A stretch of DNA of 64,000 nucleotides from Narthecium ossifragum (GCA_963920575.1 OY986970.1:15769588-15833587), one strand, 5' to 3'. Shown: positions 21,941 through 33,777, numbered from the stretch's first letter. The notes: generated by a model from the letters alone, not told the origin. Numbers and translations are program-made.

Positions 21941-22993
21941 TAATCGCTCGCAAACATTATCGTTAAAATGTTGCTAACTTCAATCAAATCTTAAATTTAT
22001 ATCCTTATTCAATCACTAAACTACTAGGTAGAAATAGCGGTGAAGTCGGGAGTCGATCCACAGGGAAAACGTTGGAAACTGAAATCAATTCTCGAAACCC
22101 TAAAACTAAGGAAAAGAATCAAATATAGAATAGATTAAACTAATAAAGAAAAGAAATAAAAGGTTGATCAATTTGAATCAATAGATTAGTGACTTAGGAA
22201 TTACTCAATCCGTCCTAGTTTTATTATTAGTCTTCTCTAGTTATCATCTTGTTCCCTTCTCTCAACATTATGGATCATATGGCTACAAGCTCACATGAAT
22301 CACTAAAAGAAAGTTAATGTTCCCAACGGCATTACCTATCTTTGCTTGGCATAGATTGTCTTTGGTCCTACGATTACCTTAAAAGAAAGTTAATGTTCCC
22401 AACGGCATTACCTTAAATTGGACTTAAGAGTCCTATCTAGACTTAAACTTTGACTTTCCTCTTTTCGTATTTCAACTCCTATTCAGGATTCCGACTTTAA
22501 CTCACTGTTAGCGCTAATTGGCTTGAAATATGAGAATGTCTTCGACAGGAAAGTTTTAGATCTTGAAGTTTTCTATCATATCCCGAAGATTTGATAATAT
22601 TTCGACTTATAGGAAATATTTGACGAATATTCTTCTGAACTTCGACGGACCAGTTTTCCAGCAGCTATGTATCTTGATCTTCTTCAAAACTGGAATCAAT
22701 CCATCAGGATTATCGCAAAGTGTCCAACATGAACATTGTATCTTTGGAAGTCTTCTATCACGTACTAAATTTCCAGAATATTTAGACTTATAAATAAGTT
22801 CTGGAGAATATTCTCCTGACAGGCGACGAAACAGTCTTTATCATATAAATTCATCTTTTTAGCTGAATTTCTTGTATTTCTTCTCATATCATGATTAAAT
22901 CTGAAATCAACTAACCAACAATTAAATACAACTACTCTAGGCATAACAAAGGTAATTTAAGGGGTTTAATTATGAATATTTAGTGACTCATCA
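21941..22993 (-). repeat. 3' LTR of the minus B element
   Basis: 1053 bp. Against its partner (29814-31265) it lacks about 400 bp after TACCTTAAAT and has a local duplication of about 45 bp (AAAGAAAGTTAATG twice, near 22309 and 22382). Its outer end reads TAATCGCTCGC where TGATCGCTCGC is expected. Confidence 0.9.
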
Positions 22994-23030
22994 CACCCCC
23001 CAACTTACACTTTGCTAGTCCTCGAGCAAA
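22994..23030 (-). promoter_or_regulatory. Polypurine tract and hairpin of the minus B element
   Basis: The minus strand reads GTAAGTTGGGGGGTG directly before the 3' LTR. TTTGCT (23011-23016) pairs with AGCAAA (23025-23030) around an eight-base loop, as in the A element at 437-458. Confidence 0.65.
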
Positions 23031-23526
23031 GAAAAGATAAAAAGAAAGCAGTAAATCTAACTAGCCACTTTCGTAGGTCTCACGATTGCACTTAGCATGT
23101 GCAACAAACCTTTAAACTCCTGGATTAGCTCAGTGGAGGAGTTATAGTCTCGTGAGGGTTTTCAGGGATGACACCCCCAAACATCAATACATTCCCTTGA
23201 ATATATCATTAGAAATCAATCACAATATTCATCAACTCTAATCCATGAAATAGAAATAATATCCATAAATATACCCTTCAACTCATAGTCGCATAAAAAC
23301 ATAGTAAATCAAAACATGTCATAACATATTTCCAACACTTCAACATATTTAATCATGATTAAAAATAACTTTAACACTCCTGTGTGTGAATGGGATTCCA
23401 CATGCTTCAGAGCCTCAATTATATCTAAACACTTCAACTATTCAAGATCACAATCCTATCCACGCACATATCTTCCACTTATCACATAGCGATATCTGTT
23501 TTTTTTTTTCTCTTTTTCTTTTCGTA

Positions 23527-23710
23527 GGAATTTCAACTCTTTTACGCGAACACCACGCTAGCTAGTCAAATTGCCCGGTTACTTAGTTGAAAATTCTCTT
23601 TTTTTTCTTTTTTTTTTCAGGAAATTCAACCGTTTTACGCGAACACCACGCTGGCTAGGCACACTGCCCGGTTACTAAGTTGAAAATCCAATTTTTTTCT
23701 CTTTTTTTTT
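23527..23710. repeat. Tandem duplication of a hairpin-forming unit
   Basis: Two copies of a unit of about 110 bp (CTTTTACGCGAACACCACGCT at about 23540, near-copy at 23631). Each starts with ATTTCAAC and ends with GTTGAAAAT, so each can fold into a long stem-loop; T-rich spacers separate them. No ORF. Confidence 0.6.
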
Positions 23711-24560
23711 TCGCATACTCAGATAATTGCATGTGTTCATGTATTTTCTGTGTCATGATATAAAATTGTAAATCTATCCCAGTATCATGCTTAGAATCTA
23801 ATATCAACCCCTTAACATGTGGAAGTGAACATGTGCCTTACGATATGTCAAGTAATCCTTAAATCATGGTAAAAGTGTTAAAGTATAGAAATAATATCAT
23901 GCATAGCAACAATTTACTATTTCTTATATGACATACAAGTCTCAGAATAATTCATAAAATAAATTTTTAAAACATGCACCTTTGTCAAATCATATCATAA
24001 TTTCATTCTTTTGACATAATTCAACGGATGTATAATATTTGGTTACCAGAAAAAAAATATGAGCATGCAATTTATCATGCAATTTATGAAAGCTACCCCC
24101 AACTTAAATGTAATTGTCCACAATTACACTAAGTCATAAAAACAAATCAACGAATAAAGGGTAGAGATAACCATAATGAAGGCCTCAGAAATCGATTTCT
24201 CTCTCTTCCAATTTTATGTTTACGCACCGTCATATTTGAATAAATACTTCCTTCCCCACCATAACCTGTCACAGAAATATATACCTTTCCAAAAAGATAA
24301 AATATAACAAATAAAAGTCCACAAAGGTAATTGAATCATAAAATTTTTTGACAAAACCTCCTTTGTATTTTCATGATATATCAATCCTGTACAAGCATTC
24401 ATCCTCAAAGAAAATAGAAAATACACAGGCAGAAGTAAAGGAGATATCATCATCTTCATACCAACACCAAGGAGTAATAAGAACCAACACATACCAACAC
24501 CAAGTAGCTAATGTTCATTAGAATCCCTAAAATCAAGCGGTCTCACAGAAGTAGAGGTGT
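23711..24560. other. AT-rich non-coding part of the minus B element
   Basis: I see no gene here. A further polypurine-like tract lies near 24093-24105 (minus: AAGTTGGGGGTAG). Confidence 0.5.
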
Positions 24561-24599
24561 GGGCCTGCTAAGATGGCCAATCTTGCAAAGCCATGGCAA

Positions 24600-25610
24600 A
24601 CCTCTGTCGTCAAGTCATCAATCGCGGAGTCAACTACTACTGTAAGTGCAAAAATCACCCTAGAGGCAGATCCGGACTGGTCAAGGCTGTGGAACATTAC
24701 ATCGCAGAGGGCTCGTAGACTCCGATCATGTGTCCTTCCTAAATACTACTAATCCTAGGACTCAATGAAAATAGTAGGCAACAAGCTGGGATGTAGTAGA
24801 TGAGATGTGGGTAGTCAGGAGTACTTGAGTGTGGTCTTGATTGAAAATCTAAACCATCGGATGCAGAATGGGAGCGTTCTAGTACATGGATCGTGATCTG
24901 GAGCAATCGGACGGCTGAAAGCTCACCGGCGGCGGATCGACGGTGAAACCTCGTTGCCGGAGGACGGGACTGGTGGGGATAGAATCGTGAAAGGTCAAGG
25001 AATGTGTTGGTGAGGTCTGATCAAAGATTCGTAGCCTCCAGGCGACGGAACGGCGGTGAACGGCGCGGAGGATGATGGCGGCCAGAATTGGATTCCGATG
25101 ATCGGAGCGCCAATCAAGGACGGGGACGATAGAGAAAGGATCGTTGAAGGCAAAGGAACTGCCCTATGGAGTCCGATTGAAGAATTGGGCTTTCAGGTGG
25201 CGGATTGAAGGTGGTCGGAGAGGTTGAGACCGCGCGGAGGCGAAGCCGATGATTCAGCCATCAAGGAATGGTTTTGATGGTGGAGGAAGCTTCGCGGTGA
25301 TGGGAGGACTGTTCTGGAGGTGTTTTGGGGCGGTGAACGGCCGTGGATGGCCGTGAAGACGACGGCCACAGGGCTCACCGGCGTCGGAAGAGACAGAGAT
25401 GATTGTGAAGAAGGTCGTGAGGACGTAGAGGAGAAGATGGCGAAGGTGTTGATGGTGGTTTAGAGGGACGGGGACGACCGGAGATGCTGCAATGGGCGGC
25501 GCTGGGTAACGGCTCGGGGACGAGCCGCTTGAAGCCAAGCAGAGCCGGGACGATGATGTCCCGGCTCACTAGAGAGCTGATTGTAAAGAGAGAGAAAATC
25601 TGACGGAAAA
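24600..25610 (-). other. GC-rich Pro/Ser-coding region shared by B elements
   Basis: A block with much higher GC than its surroundings. On the minus strand it can encode Pro/Ser-rich peptides, including VVFTAIHGRSPPQNTSRT and LPSPRSFLHHQ. The plus-strand B element (63440-63600) has the related VFTIIHGPSLAPNTSKS and LPPPRRFRHHH. The frame here is broken by shifts. It could be a worn env-position ORF or captured host exon sequence; I do not recognise the protein. Confidence 0.45.
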
Positions 25611-25736
25611 TAAGGAAAAATAAGAAAAAGGTGGAGAAAAATTCCAGGAAAATATGGGGAAAATCCTAAAAATCAGGGGGAAATCGTTAAAATTAAATAA
25701 AATTCTAAAAAGCTAAGAAAAAGAAAATCCTAAAAA

Positions 25737-25785
25737 CTAGGTTGCCTCCCAGAAAGCGCGTAAGTTTACGTCTTTCGCTAAACGT
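25737..25785 (-). other. Double hairpin after the coding region (minus B element)
   Basis: On the minus strand the first hairpin is ACGTTTAGCGAAAGACGT (25785-25768) and the second is CTGGGAGGCAACCTAG (25752-25737), joined by TTACGCGC. The loop AGGCAA is the same as at 1781-1798 and 63160-63175. Confidence 0.6.
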
Positions 25786-26302
25786 TCCGGAAACAAGATT
25801 TAGGAGGCCGATGGTTCCATGTGAAGAAATACATGGTCCGGATCATGGTGAAGGTATGCAGACATGCTTCATCAAAGAATAAAAAGAAGTCCTTAGCAAA
25901 CAAAATATGCATAGAACTGGAAATTTTGATACGATCTTTGAGGAAGGGACGATTGGAATTGGCATGGTCTTCACTCATAACAAGGTTCTCCTTCTCACAA
26001 CGTTCAACTAATGGGGATGATATTAGAGGTAGAATATCAAATTGAGGCTCTAGACAAAGAATATTGCTAACACTCTCATCCTCATTATGTTTATCACTAA
26101 TACACACATCATCATCATTCAACTCATCATGTAGAAGTTCAACTTGATGTTTCTGACAGGGGGTCTCACTAATATGCTGATCCTCATTATGATCATTGTA
26201 AATAGACATATTATCATCATGGACAACCGACAATTTGACATAACAACCCTCATCATCACTATCATCAAAAAAACTTGCTTCATAAGAATGACCAAAATAC
26301 AT
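25778..26302 (-). pseudogene. Gag-derived ORF of the minus B element, C-terminal part
   Basis: About 174 codons from 26302, starting MYFGHSYEASFFDDSDDEG, highly acidic, ending at a stop at 25778-25780 that overlaps the first hairpin. It is exactly in frame with the N-terminal part (29407-28609) once the D LTR and one TTATA copy are discounted. Function unknown. Confidence 0.65.
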
Positions 26303-26306
26303 ATAA

Positions 26307-28608
26307 TATCACGCCCCGACCCGCGTAGGCCCAACCGGGCCGGGTGACGCGAAGCGGAACCTAACCTACTGCGAAAATTTTGGCGATGTTTCCCTCTAAT
26401 CGTAGTGGTTACCCTAACAATTCTTAATCATCCTGTATTATACAAATATCACAAACCCAAAAACTGAACTAGAATAGATACAACTCCTCAAAACAGGGAA
26501 ATTATACATTTATCACTCCCGTAGGAGACTATCTATAACAAAAGGTAAGAAACATAGATCGCCGCTCCTCAAGCACCGCCAGACGCCGCCACGTCACCAA
26601 ACACCGGCCCGGTAGGGGTGACCGAAGAAGAGCTAGCGCCAGCACCTGCAAAACATAGCCCGGGTAGGAGTGAGCATTAAGCTTAGCAGGGACACTACAC
26701 TACGACACTCACAAGGGAGGGAACACAACAGTGCCGCCCTTAAGCAAGACTTGGGTGTGCAGCAAGGGTCCCATAACCCTTTGCCGGTGTCCCTAGGCAT
26801 ACCCAACCATGGTCACCATAAAGAGTTGGGCCCATCCTGGATACACCTAGTGTCGCAGGGTCCAGCTGTGGTCACCCAAACGAACTGGGCCCACACTGGT
26901 CGCCACTGTGGGCAGGAATAGACACTGCCTGGGCTGGACTCACTCCGACGGCCCCCAAAGGACAAGAACTGACACCGGTTGCACCCACAACATCTGGCTC
27001 GAGGCCGACACAACCGCTATAATCATCAAACAACACGTATTCAGGTCATCTAAGCCTATCATCGAAATCGACTGAATACTAAAAATCGAATCCTGGACCA
27101 AGCTACCCGCAACGGTCCTAGAGCTAGATCCGGGCTACCTGAAAGCCCCGGATCGGCAACGCCCTACACAGATGCAACTAATGCACAACACAATGCATGA
27201 TATGCACATACGCAGAGTAATACAGTTAAACATGTAACAGTATGTGATGATATAAATAGCAAGGTCTGGGCACGGCACCCTGCCGGCCCGGAGTGGTGAA
27301 CAGGTAAATAAGGTCTAAGGAGCTGCTGCAGTGGTACCACCACCAACTGTCAGCAGTCCACCACAACACCTGTATCGGGAAGCAGCCCCGCAAACAACAG
27401 CTCACATATATCACAGATAAAGCCCTCGGCGCACGCCGGCATGCGAGGCTAAGGAAAGTTGTACGGCTTCCCACCCGTTTATTCTAAACATCCCGGGAGT
27501 CATCACTCCCCTGGTTCACCATTGCCCTATTATAGGGCTAACATGCTTAAACATATGTACAAGGTATAAAGCGGTAAGAAAAACCGACATACCAAGCCCC
27601 GCGGGCAAAAGCCATGAAAAATTCTCTCTGCTACTAAAGGATCGATCTTTTCCTAAGAAAATATCAATCTTTTAAGTAACAGTGAGCTTCCCTTACTGTC
27701 GAGCTAAAGAGATCGATCTTTCCTCCCAGGAAGATCGATCTTTCTCGAGACAGAGGGTACCCTTCTTGTCGCGCCAAGAAAGATCGATCCTTCCTCCCAG
27801 GAAGATCGATCTTCCTCGCGACGTAGGGTAACCATGCTACCCAAGACCCATGATCGATCTTCTCCAAGCAGAGAATTGATCCTTCATCGGGCGCAGCATG
27901 ACCAACCCAGAGGGATCGATCCTTCCTCTAGAAGGATCGATCCGGATGGGTTCTCCGGCGTACTTCCGATGAGGAATACCGCCGGAAAGTACATCCAAAC
28001 TTAAAGAAACTCTGGGATTTGATAGATCAAGATCAGATCCTACGAGTCCAAAACCGGTGAAAACTCAGCAAACAAACATGTATATAGAGAGATCTAAGCA
28101 TAAGAACATAATCAAACCGGAAAAACCCAAAAACCCGGAATAGATTGTAGGTAGGATCCCTACCTAAGCAAGAGCAGCTTAAATCTAAGCAGCTAGGCCT
28201 TGGATCGTCTTCAAACACCTTCAAAAATTGCAAGATCTGAGCTCAGATCTCCAGATTTCAAAAGGATTCAAGGAAGAAACTCTCGTCTGCTTTATAGGCA
28301 AACGAACCGACCTATGAATGATCGATCTTTTCCTAAGGATAGATCGATCCTTCATGACGATCACACCTTGACTTTCTGGCACAAGAAGATCGATCTTTTT
28401 TTGTGCTGAATACTAAACTTAGGCAAGAACTCAAGCCCAAGTCTGGATCTTTCGATCCCGGGTCCCACTAACTGTTCTAACCAAACATTACCACAAACAC
28501 GGTCAGTGTGTGCACACGCGGGTGTGAAACAAGCCGACAATGCGTAATTTACCAAATTGTCCTTGCCGTCCACGACGAGCCACAAGAGTAGAGGGACGGG
28601 TCCTCACA
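26307..28608 (-). repeat. D-family solo LTR inside the minus B element
   Basis: On the minus strand it runs from TGTGAGGACCCGTCC (28608) to GGGGCGTGATA (26307), 2302 bp, flanked by the 5-bp duplication TATAA (26302-26306 and 28609-28613). It interrupts the gag-derived ORF. It is homologous to 15550-36454 but in the opposite orientation and deeper in the nest, hence younger. Confidence 0.88.
27640..27942. repeat. Paired GATCGATC array in D LTR (copy 1)
   Basis: First members of the pairs start at 27640, 27711, 27782, 27852 and 27914 (spacing 71, 71, 70, 62). Second members lie 20-22 bp after each (27660 degenerate, 27733, 27804, 27872 degenerate, 27935). Cores read AAGATCGATCTT or GGATCGATCC. 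Two more cores lie at 28320-28395. Confidence 0.85.
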
Positions 28609-29407
28609 TATAAGGCCCAGAATGTACAACCGGATAGCATTCATCAACATCATCAACTGTATCATCCAGAGTTGACAAAACAGGTTTTTCAGCAGCTGGC
28701 AAAACATTATCAATAGCATCATGAACTGACAAAGTATCACAAGCATTACAGCATGCATCAACATCATTAGAAAGATAAGCATCACAATCATTGTCATCAT
28801 AAACAAGAGGCATAGAATCATATCCATCCACTATATCATCAAAAGAGTAACTTACGTTAGCTAGTTGTCTGGCCGGGACTTCTAGCTTGTGTATCAATTG
28901 TGAGTTTTTAACTTGATCAGTTATAAATGGTTCTTGTTGTATTTGTGACTGATCAGTAAAGGGGTTCTCAATTTTGTCACGTTCCCTAGAAAGTCTATCC
29001 TCAGCCAAGGATTTACGAAATTCTACTAAGGAATTATTAATTTCTTCCTTTACCTTAAGAATATCATCCAAAGTTGGCTCTTGTTGTGCTTGTGATACAG
29101 GGTGGACAGGTGGCTCATACCAGTATTGTTGTGGAGGTTGTGCTTGAAAAGGATATGGCGGTGTAAAATCAGGTGCAAAATCTTGAACCGGTGGTTCTAT
29201 GTTCCATGGTTGAATGTTAGGAGGCTGGTAACCTTGAAATTGCCAACTAGGGTATGTATGATTTCTAAAATTCGAATTATAAGGATATGAATGTGAATTA
29301 TATGTTGGATTTGAGAAACCATATGTGTCATTATTGTAAGCGGATCCATAACCAAAAGGCAAATCATCATTCGACATGGCACCCGGTGGCATATAAAAAT
29401 TAGCCAT
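28609..29407 (-). pseudogene. Gag-derived ORF of the minus B element, N-terminal part
   Basis: The ATG at 29407 opens MANFYMPPGAMSNDDLPFGY, then YNNDTYGFSNPTYNS and SNFRNHTYPSWQFQ, as in the A element (2039-3216). After a Pro/Gln-rich stretch comes a coiled coil (EPTLDDILKVKEEINNS), then acidic sequence. There is no zinc knuckle, protease or RT. The frame is open for 266 codons up to the D LTR and continues at 26302. Confidence 0.7.
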
Positions 29408-29580
29408 ACATGCAAGATCACATAAATAAGGACCACACCAAGATAAGAAATACAAACAGTGGGCTGATCCAAGAGACGACTGTCGCTGATACGTGCTTTT
29501 GTGCGACTAGCAGAAGCGTCTTAAATAGCTAGATAAAATAACTCGGAGTTTAGACCAAACTTACCAGACTACACAGTCCC

Positions 29581-29613
29581 GATCGGTCACTCCCGTGTCC
29601 GACCGATCGCTCT
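29581..29613. repeat. GATCGG pair in the leader of the minus B element
   Basis: GATCGGTC at 29581 and GACCGATCGC with its GATCG at 29605, 24 bp apart, lie about 180 bp inside the primer site. The same kind of pair lies in the leader of the plus-strand B element (58014 and 58035). Confidence 0.65.
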
Positions 29614-29790
29614 TGGCGATGGGTTGCAGGTCCAACTCCGAGAAAATCAAACTTAGTAGCTGTAAAAATCAGAAAAATTGTCAGAAATTCCTAAAAAGTG
29701 TAAAATAAATAAAGGAAAAAATGAGAAAGATAAAAAAAATTTAATTAAGCAAAGAAAATGAGTTAAGAGAAAATCAAGTAGTCGTCGCAA

Positions 29791-29808
29791 TCCCCGGCAA
29801 CGGCGCCA
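29791..29808 (-). other. Primer-binding site, tRNA-Asp type (minus B element)
   Basis: Minus strand TGGCGCCGTTGCCGGGGA, five bases from the LTR at 29814. Confidence 0.92.
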
Positions 29809-29813
29809 GAAAT

Positions 29814-31265
29814 TGATCGCTCGCAAACATTGTCGTTAAAACGTTGCTAACTTCAATCAAATCTTAAATTTATATCCTTATTCAATCACTAAACTACTAG
29901 GTAGAAATAGCGGTGAAGTCGAGAGTCGACCCACAGGGAAAACGTTGGAAATTGAAATCAATTCTCGAAACCCTAAAACTAAGGAAAAGAATCAAAGATA
30001 GAATATATTAGACTAATGAAGAAAAGAAATAAAAGGTTGATCAATTTGAATCAATGGATAAGTGACTTAGGAATTACTCAATCCGCCCTAGTTTCATTAT
30101 TAGTCTTCTCTAGTTATCATCTTGTTCCCTTCTCTCAACATTATGGATCATATGGCTACAAGCTCATATTAATCCCTAAAAGAAAGTTAATGTTCCCAAC
30201 GGCATAACCTATTTTTGCATGGCATAGATTGTCTTTGGTCCTACGATTACCTTAAATTATACTACTCCTAATGACCTTGGCACAACCTATCTTCGCGTAG
30301 CATAGCTTATCTCAAAGGCAAACCAATAACTTCATGAAAACCATCTCATAAATCTCTACAATCAACACAGAAATCATGTAGGACTAAAAGTACGTCAAGG
30401 AACTCTGTTCCCTCAACTCTATTAACAATAAAACCATATTCATGAGATCATGCATCGAGAAGTTCACAAGAATCCAACTAAAGAAAAACCAAAACTACAC
30501 TATGGTTTCATGAATAATCTTAAGTACAAGAATTAGCAACTCATCTTTTGGATGAAATCCATCGGGTTGGAAAAGGAAGTTGTCACCATCCACATTCTCT
30601 CCATCTTCTTCTTAATTCCCTCTCCAAAGATTGTCAAAAAGATGCAAAATTCGGCTGCAAAAGGCCTTTTAAATAGGGAAACCCTAAACTTGGACTTAAG
30701 AGTCCTATCTAGACTTAAACTTTGACTTTCCTCTTTTCGTATTTCAACTCCTATTCAGGATTCCGACTTTAACTCAATTCTGGCGCTAATTGGCTTGAAA
30801 TATGAGAACGTCTTCAACAAGAAAGTTTTAGATCTTCAAGTTTTCTATCATATCCCAAAGATTTTATAATATTTCGACTTATAGGAAATATTTGACGAAT
30901 ATTCTTCTGAACTTCGACGGACCAGTTTTCTAGCAGCTATGTATCTTGATGTTCTTCAAAACTGGAATCAATCCATCAGGAATATCGCAAAGTGTAAAAC
31001 ATGAACATTGTAGCTTTTGAAGACTTCTATCACATACTAAATTTCCAGAATATTTGGACTTATAAATAATTTCTGGGGAATATTCTCCTGACAGGCAACG
31101 AAACATTCTTTATCATATAAATTCATCTTTTTAGTTGAATTTCTTATATTTCTTCTCATATCATGATTAAATCTGAAATCAACTAACAAACAATTAAATA
31201 CAACTACTCTAGGCCTAACAAAGGTAATTTAAGGGGTTTAATTATGAATATTTAGTGACTCATCA
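29814..31265 (-). repeat. 5' LTR of the minus B element
   Basis: 1452 bp with ends TGATGAGTCAC..GCGAGCGATCA on the minus strand. It is full-length relative to the solo copy at 47580-49006 (1427 bp) and the LTR at 56230-57803. Confidence 0.92.
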
Positions 31266-31270
31266 ACGAC

Positions 31271-33196
31271 TGCCTCGTAATCACAAAGGCATTGATGGGG
31301 GAGGCTGATCGAGTAGCCGCTATCTTGGAGAAGTTTCATCAGTTGTCGGCCCTGGAGATGAACCCCCTCAAGACCAAAGTCCAGTTCTCTCCGTGTGTTG
31401 ATGATGATCAGTGCCGCAACATCTGCCGTGTTCTCTGTGTGTCCGAGACTAAGGACGTGCTCAAGTACCTAGGAGTCCCTGTTGATGGAGGGAAGCTAAA
31501 AGCCTCGGCCTTCAACGACCTCATCGAAACCTTCCAATCAAAGCTCAGTAGTTGGAAGGGCCTGAAACACTTTGGTGTTGGAAGGACCACGCTCATCCAA
31601 TCTGTGCTCCAAGCAACCCCAACCTACACATTCTTTGCCACGGAGGTGCCAGCGTCTGTGACCAAGTCCTTGGAGTTCATAGCGCAAACCTTCCTTTGGG
31701 GAGGTAAGCAATCTTCGTGTAGAGTCTCCTGGGACCGCGTGTGCAAGCCAAAGGAGGAAGGCGCCCTGGGGCTTCGCATGTTCCAGTCTTGGCAACATGC
31801 GCTCCGCAGGAAGCGAGCGGCAGACCTTCTTCTTCAGCCAAATTCCATCTGGGCTCGGCTCACCCGATCCAAATATAAATGGGAGGGCTACTTGCCGCTG
31901 GGATCTTCACCTACGAGGAGTTCCATCCACTGGAAGCGGACCTGCCGAGCGGCCAGAGCTATCCATCCTAGTCTTCGTTGGACCCCCGTAGTCCACAGCC
32001 AGGTTACAATCCTCGACGACCTCTGGATCTTCGATCTTCCGTTATCCCTCTCTCCTACTCCCTGCCACCAAGAGCTGTGTGTGGGGAACCGTCTCGTCGG
32101 AGATTTGATTCTGGAAACTGGGTGTTGGGACGTCGAGAAGTTCTCCCATTTAGTCTCGTCTGAGCTCAAGACTGCAATCCTACAAATTGATCAAATCAGG
32201 GAGATGGGCTTAGATCGTGTTGTATGGGCTTTCAATAGTTGTGGTATGATCTATTCCTCCTCTATCTATTCCTCCGTTATTGCTGAGAGGTCGCAACTAT
32301 GGATCGGTGAGGAAGCTTGCGCCGGTTGGATCAACATGTGGAAGTGTCCAGCTGGGCCCCGGGTTCTCTTCTTCTTGTGGAAAGTGTTCCACGACAAGAT
32401 CCCTACGGCCTCTTGGCTATGGCGTGTCCGAGCTGTTCATGATCCAATCTGTGTGAGGTGCGGGCTTGCTCACAAAACCATGGACCACATCTTCTTCAAG
32501 TGTCCCTACGCCATGGGCGTCTGGCATACTATAGCAACTAGCAGGGTGTCTCCTAGCTCTGTGGAAGATTGTTGGCAGCTTTTATCGACCACGGGGAGGA
32601 GTTATCACGGTGAATGGAAGTCCAAAGTCGCCTATACTCTTTGGTGGTTGTGGAGAGAGCGCAACGCGGTGATTTTTGAGAACAAGCGGTTATCCCCGGA
32701 TCAGCTGGTCCGTGTGATTTCAAGACAGGTTAAAGAATATAGGGTGGCCAAGGGGGCACGCGAGACGCCTATTGTGCTGGCTGATACTCGTCTTCCATCG
32801 CTCACGCTATGCACAGACGCGACCATGTGCAATGGGATCGCCGGGCTGGGCGCGGTGTGCTTCTTGGAAGGTGGGACCACTCCGGCTTGGACGTTGGCAG
32901 CCCGTCGAATTGCCGGATCGGTCATGGAGGCTGAGCTCTTGGCAATCAACAGCGGACTGGAGGAGGCTCGTCGTCGTGGCATGAGCGGAATGGTAGTGGA
33001 GTCCGATTCTCTGTTTGTTGTGGGATTCATCAATGGTCAGCTTGACTCGCCGCGTGAGCTTGAGGGTGTCTTGCGTGCGATTTGGTGGGTGACTTTGCAA
33101 TCTGTAACCGTGTGTTTCCTCCACATTCCTTGCAAACGCAACTCCTTCGCGCACAAGGTGGCGCGATGGGCACGGTGGTCGGCTCCTACCAGCTGA
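31271..33196 (+). pseudogene. LINE RT thumb, Cys/His motif and RNase H
   Basis: It continues the LINE RT after FADD: CLVITKALMGEADRVAAIL, LKYLGVPVDGGK, SWKGLKHFGVGRTTLIQSVL. Near residue 385 lies CVRCGLAHKTMDHIFFKC, the Cys/His motif of plant L1 elements. The end is an RNase H domain: LCTDATMCNGIAGLGAV (Asp), SVMEAELLAINSG (Glu), VVESDSLFVVGF (Asp), then FAHKVARWARW. This 3' half is open from 31292 to a TGA at 33196. Confidence 0.92.
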
Positions 33197-33286
33197 TCTT
33201 TCTCTCCGTTCCCCTGCCTATCCTCTGTTCTCTTTTATTTTGTAACTCAGCCATTTTGGCTTATCTAATAAAAAAAAGATAGTATT

Positions 33287-33777
33287 TGTTGTCACTAATA
33301 AAGAAATTAGTGACAAACTATGTTGTTAGTACTTGTCACTGTAAATACTTTTAGTGACAACTTTTTTATTGTCATTGTAAATACTTTTTGTGACAACCGT
33401 TTTATTGTCACTATAAACTACTTTCAGTGACAATATCACTTGTCACTGTAAATATACGATGTCATAAATAAAATCTAATTACAGTGTATTTCAACATATA
33501 GTGACAACGAATTTATTTACAGTGACAACAATGATTGTAACAAATTCAAATCAACTGTGACAAGTGTAGTCGTCATAGATAAATAACTTTCAGTGACGGG
33601 TACTCTCGTCACTGAAAGTAACTGATTTTGTGACAACGCAACAAAGTTGTCACTGAAACTTTCAGCCACGGAGGTATAGGCGACGACCCTAAACTCGTCA
33701 CTGAAAGGTTTTTGTGACGGATTTCAGGGTATTAGTGATGAGTTTTATTGTCACTATACACATATTTTGTTGTAGTG
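33287..33777. repeat. Right subterminal repeats and terminus of the CACTA element
   Basis: About twenty TAGTGACAA/TTGTCACTG motifs in both orientations, ending in the inverted terminus TTTTGTTGTAGTG at 33777, followed by the GTG duplication. Confidence 0.88.

Larger units (their letters stand above)
21941..31265 (-). mobile_element. B-family non-autonomous Athila-type element, minus strand
   Basis: It is bounded by LTRs at 21941-22993 and 29814-31265 and by the ACGAC duplication, with a tRNA-Asp primer site at 29791-29808. Without the nested D LTR it is about 7 kb. It has no protease, RT or integrase, only a gag-derived ORF of about 440 codons. Its 3' half is related to that of the pol-bearing B element at 56230-64000, so it probably relied on such relatives for movement. 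Confidence 0.9.
19806..33276 (+). mobile_element. LINE (plant L1-type), 5'-truncated, split by a B element
   Basis: It is flanked by the 10-bp duplication AGATAGTATT (19796-19805 and 33277-33286). The 3' end has AATAAAAAAAAGAT. Excluding the nested element it is about 4.1 kb. Endonuclease, RT, a Cys/His motif and RNase H are present, but ORF1 is missing, as expected for a 5'-truncated copy made by target-primed reverse transcription. Coding GC is clearly higher than in the surrounding DNA. Confidence 0.92.
15691..33777 (+). mobile_element. CACTA (En/Spm-type) transposon, non-autonomous, host of a LINE
   Basis: The left end CACTATAAGAAATGTGGG and the right end (inverse: CACTACAACAAAATATGTG) are CACTA termini, flanked by the 3-bp duplication GTG (15688-15690 and 33778-33780). 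Without the LINE it is about 4.6 kb. Both flanks carry dense TAGTGACAA/TTGTCACTA subterminal repeats. The interior holds a captured gene fragment (16460-17000) and a remnant of a transposase-associated domain (18190-18270), but no TNP2-like transposase. Confidence 0.9.

Noticed and set aside
26307..28608. Host gene cluster or promoter island in a moderately GC-rich 2.3-kb block
   Set aside because: TG..(C/T)A-type ends, a 5-bp target duplication and homology to 15550-36454 show it is a solo LTR. A 7-bp duplication reading (TTATATG) was dropped because the second copy fixes the LTR start at TGTGAGG and gives 5 bp.
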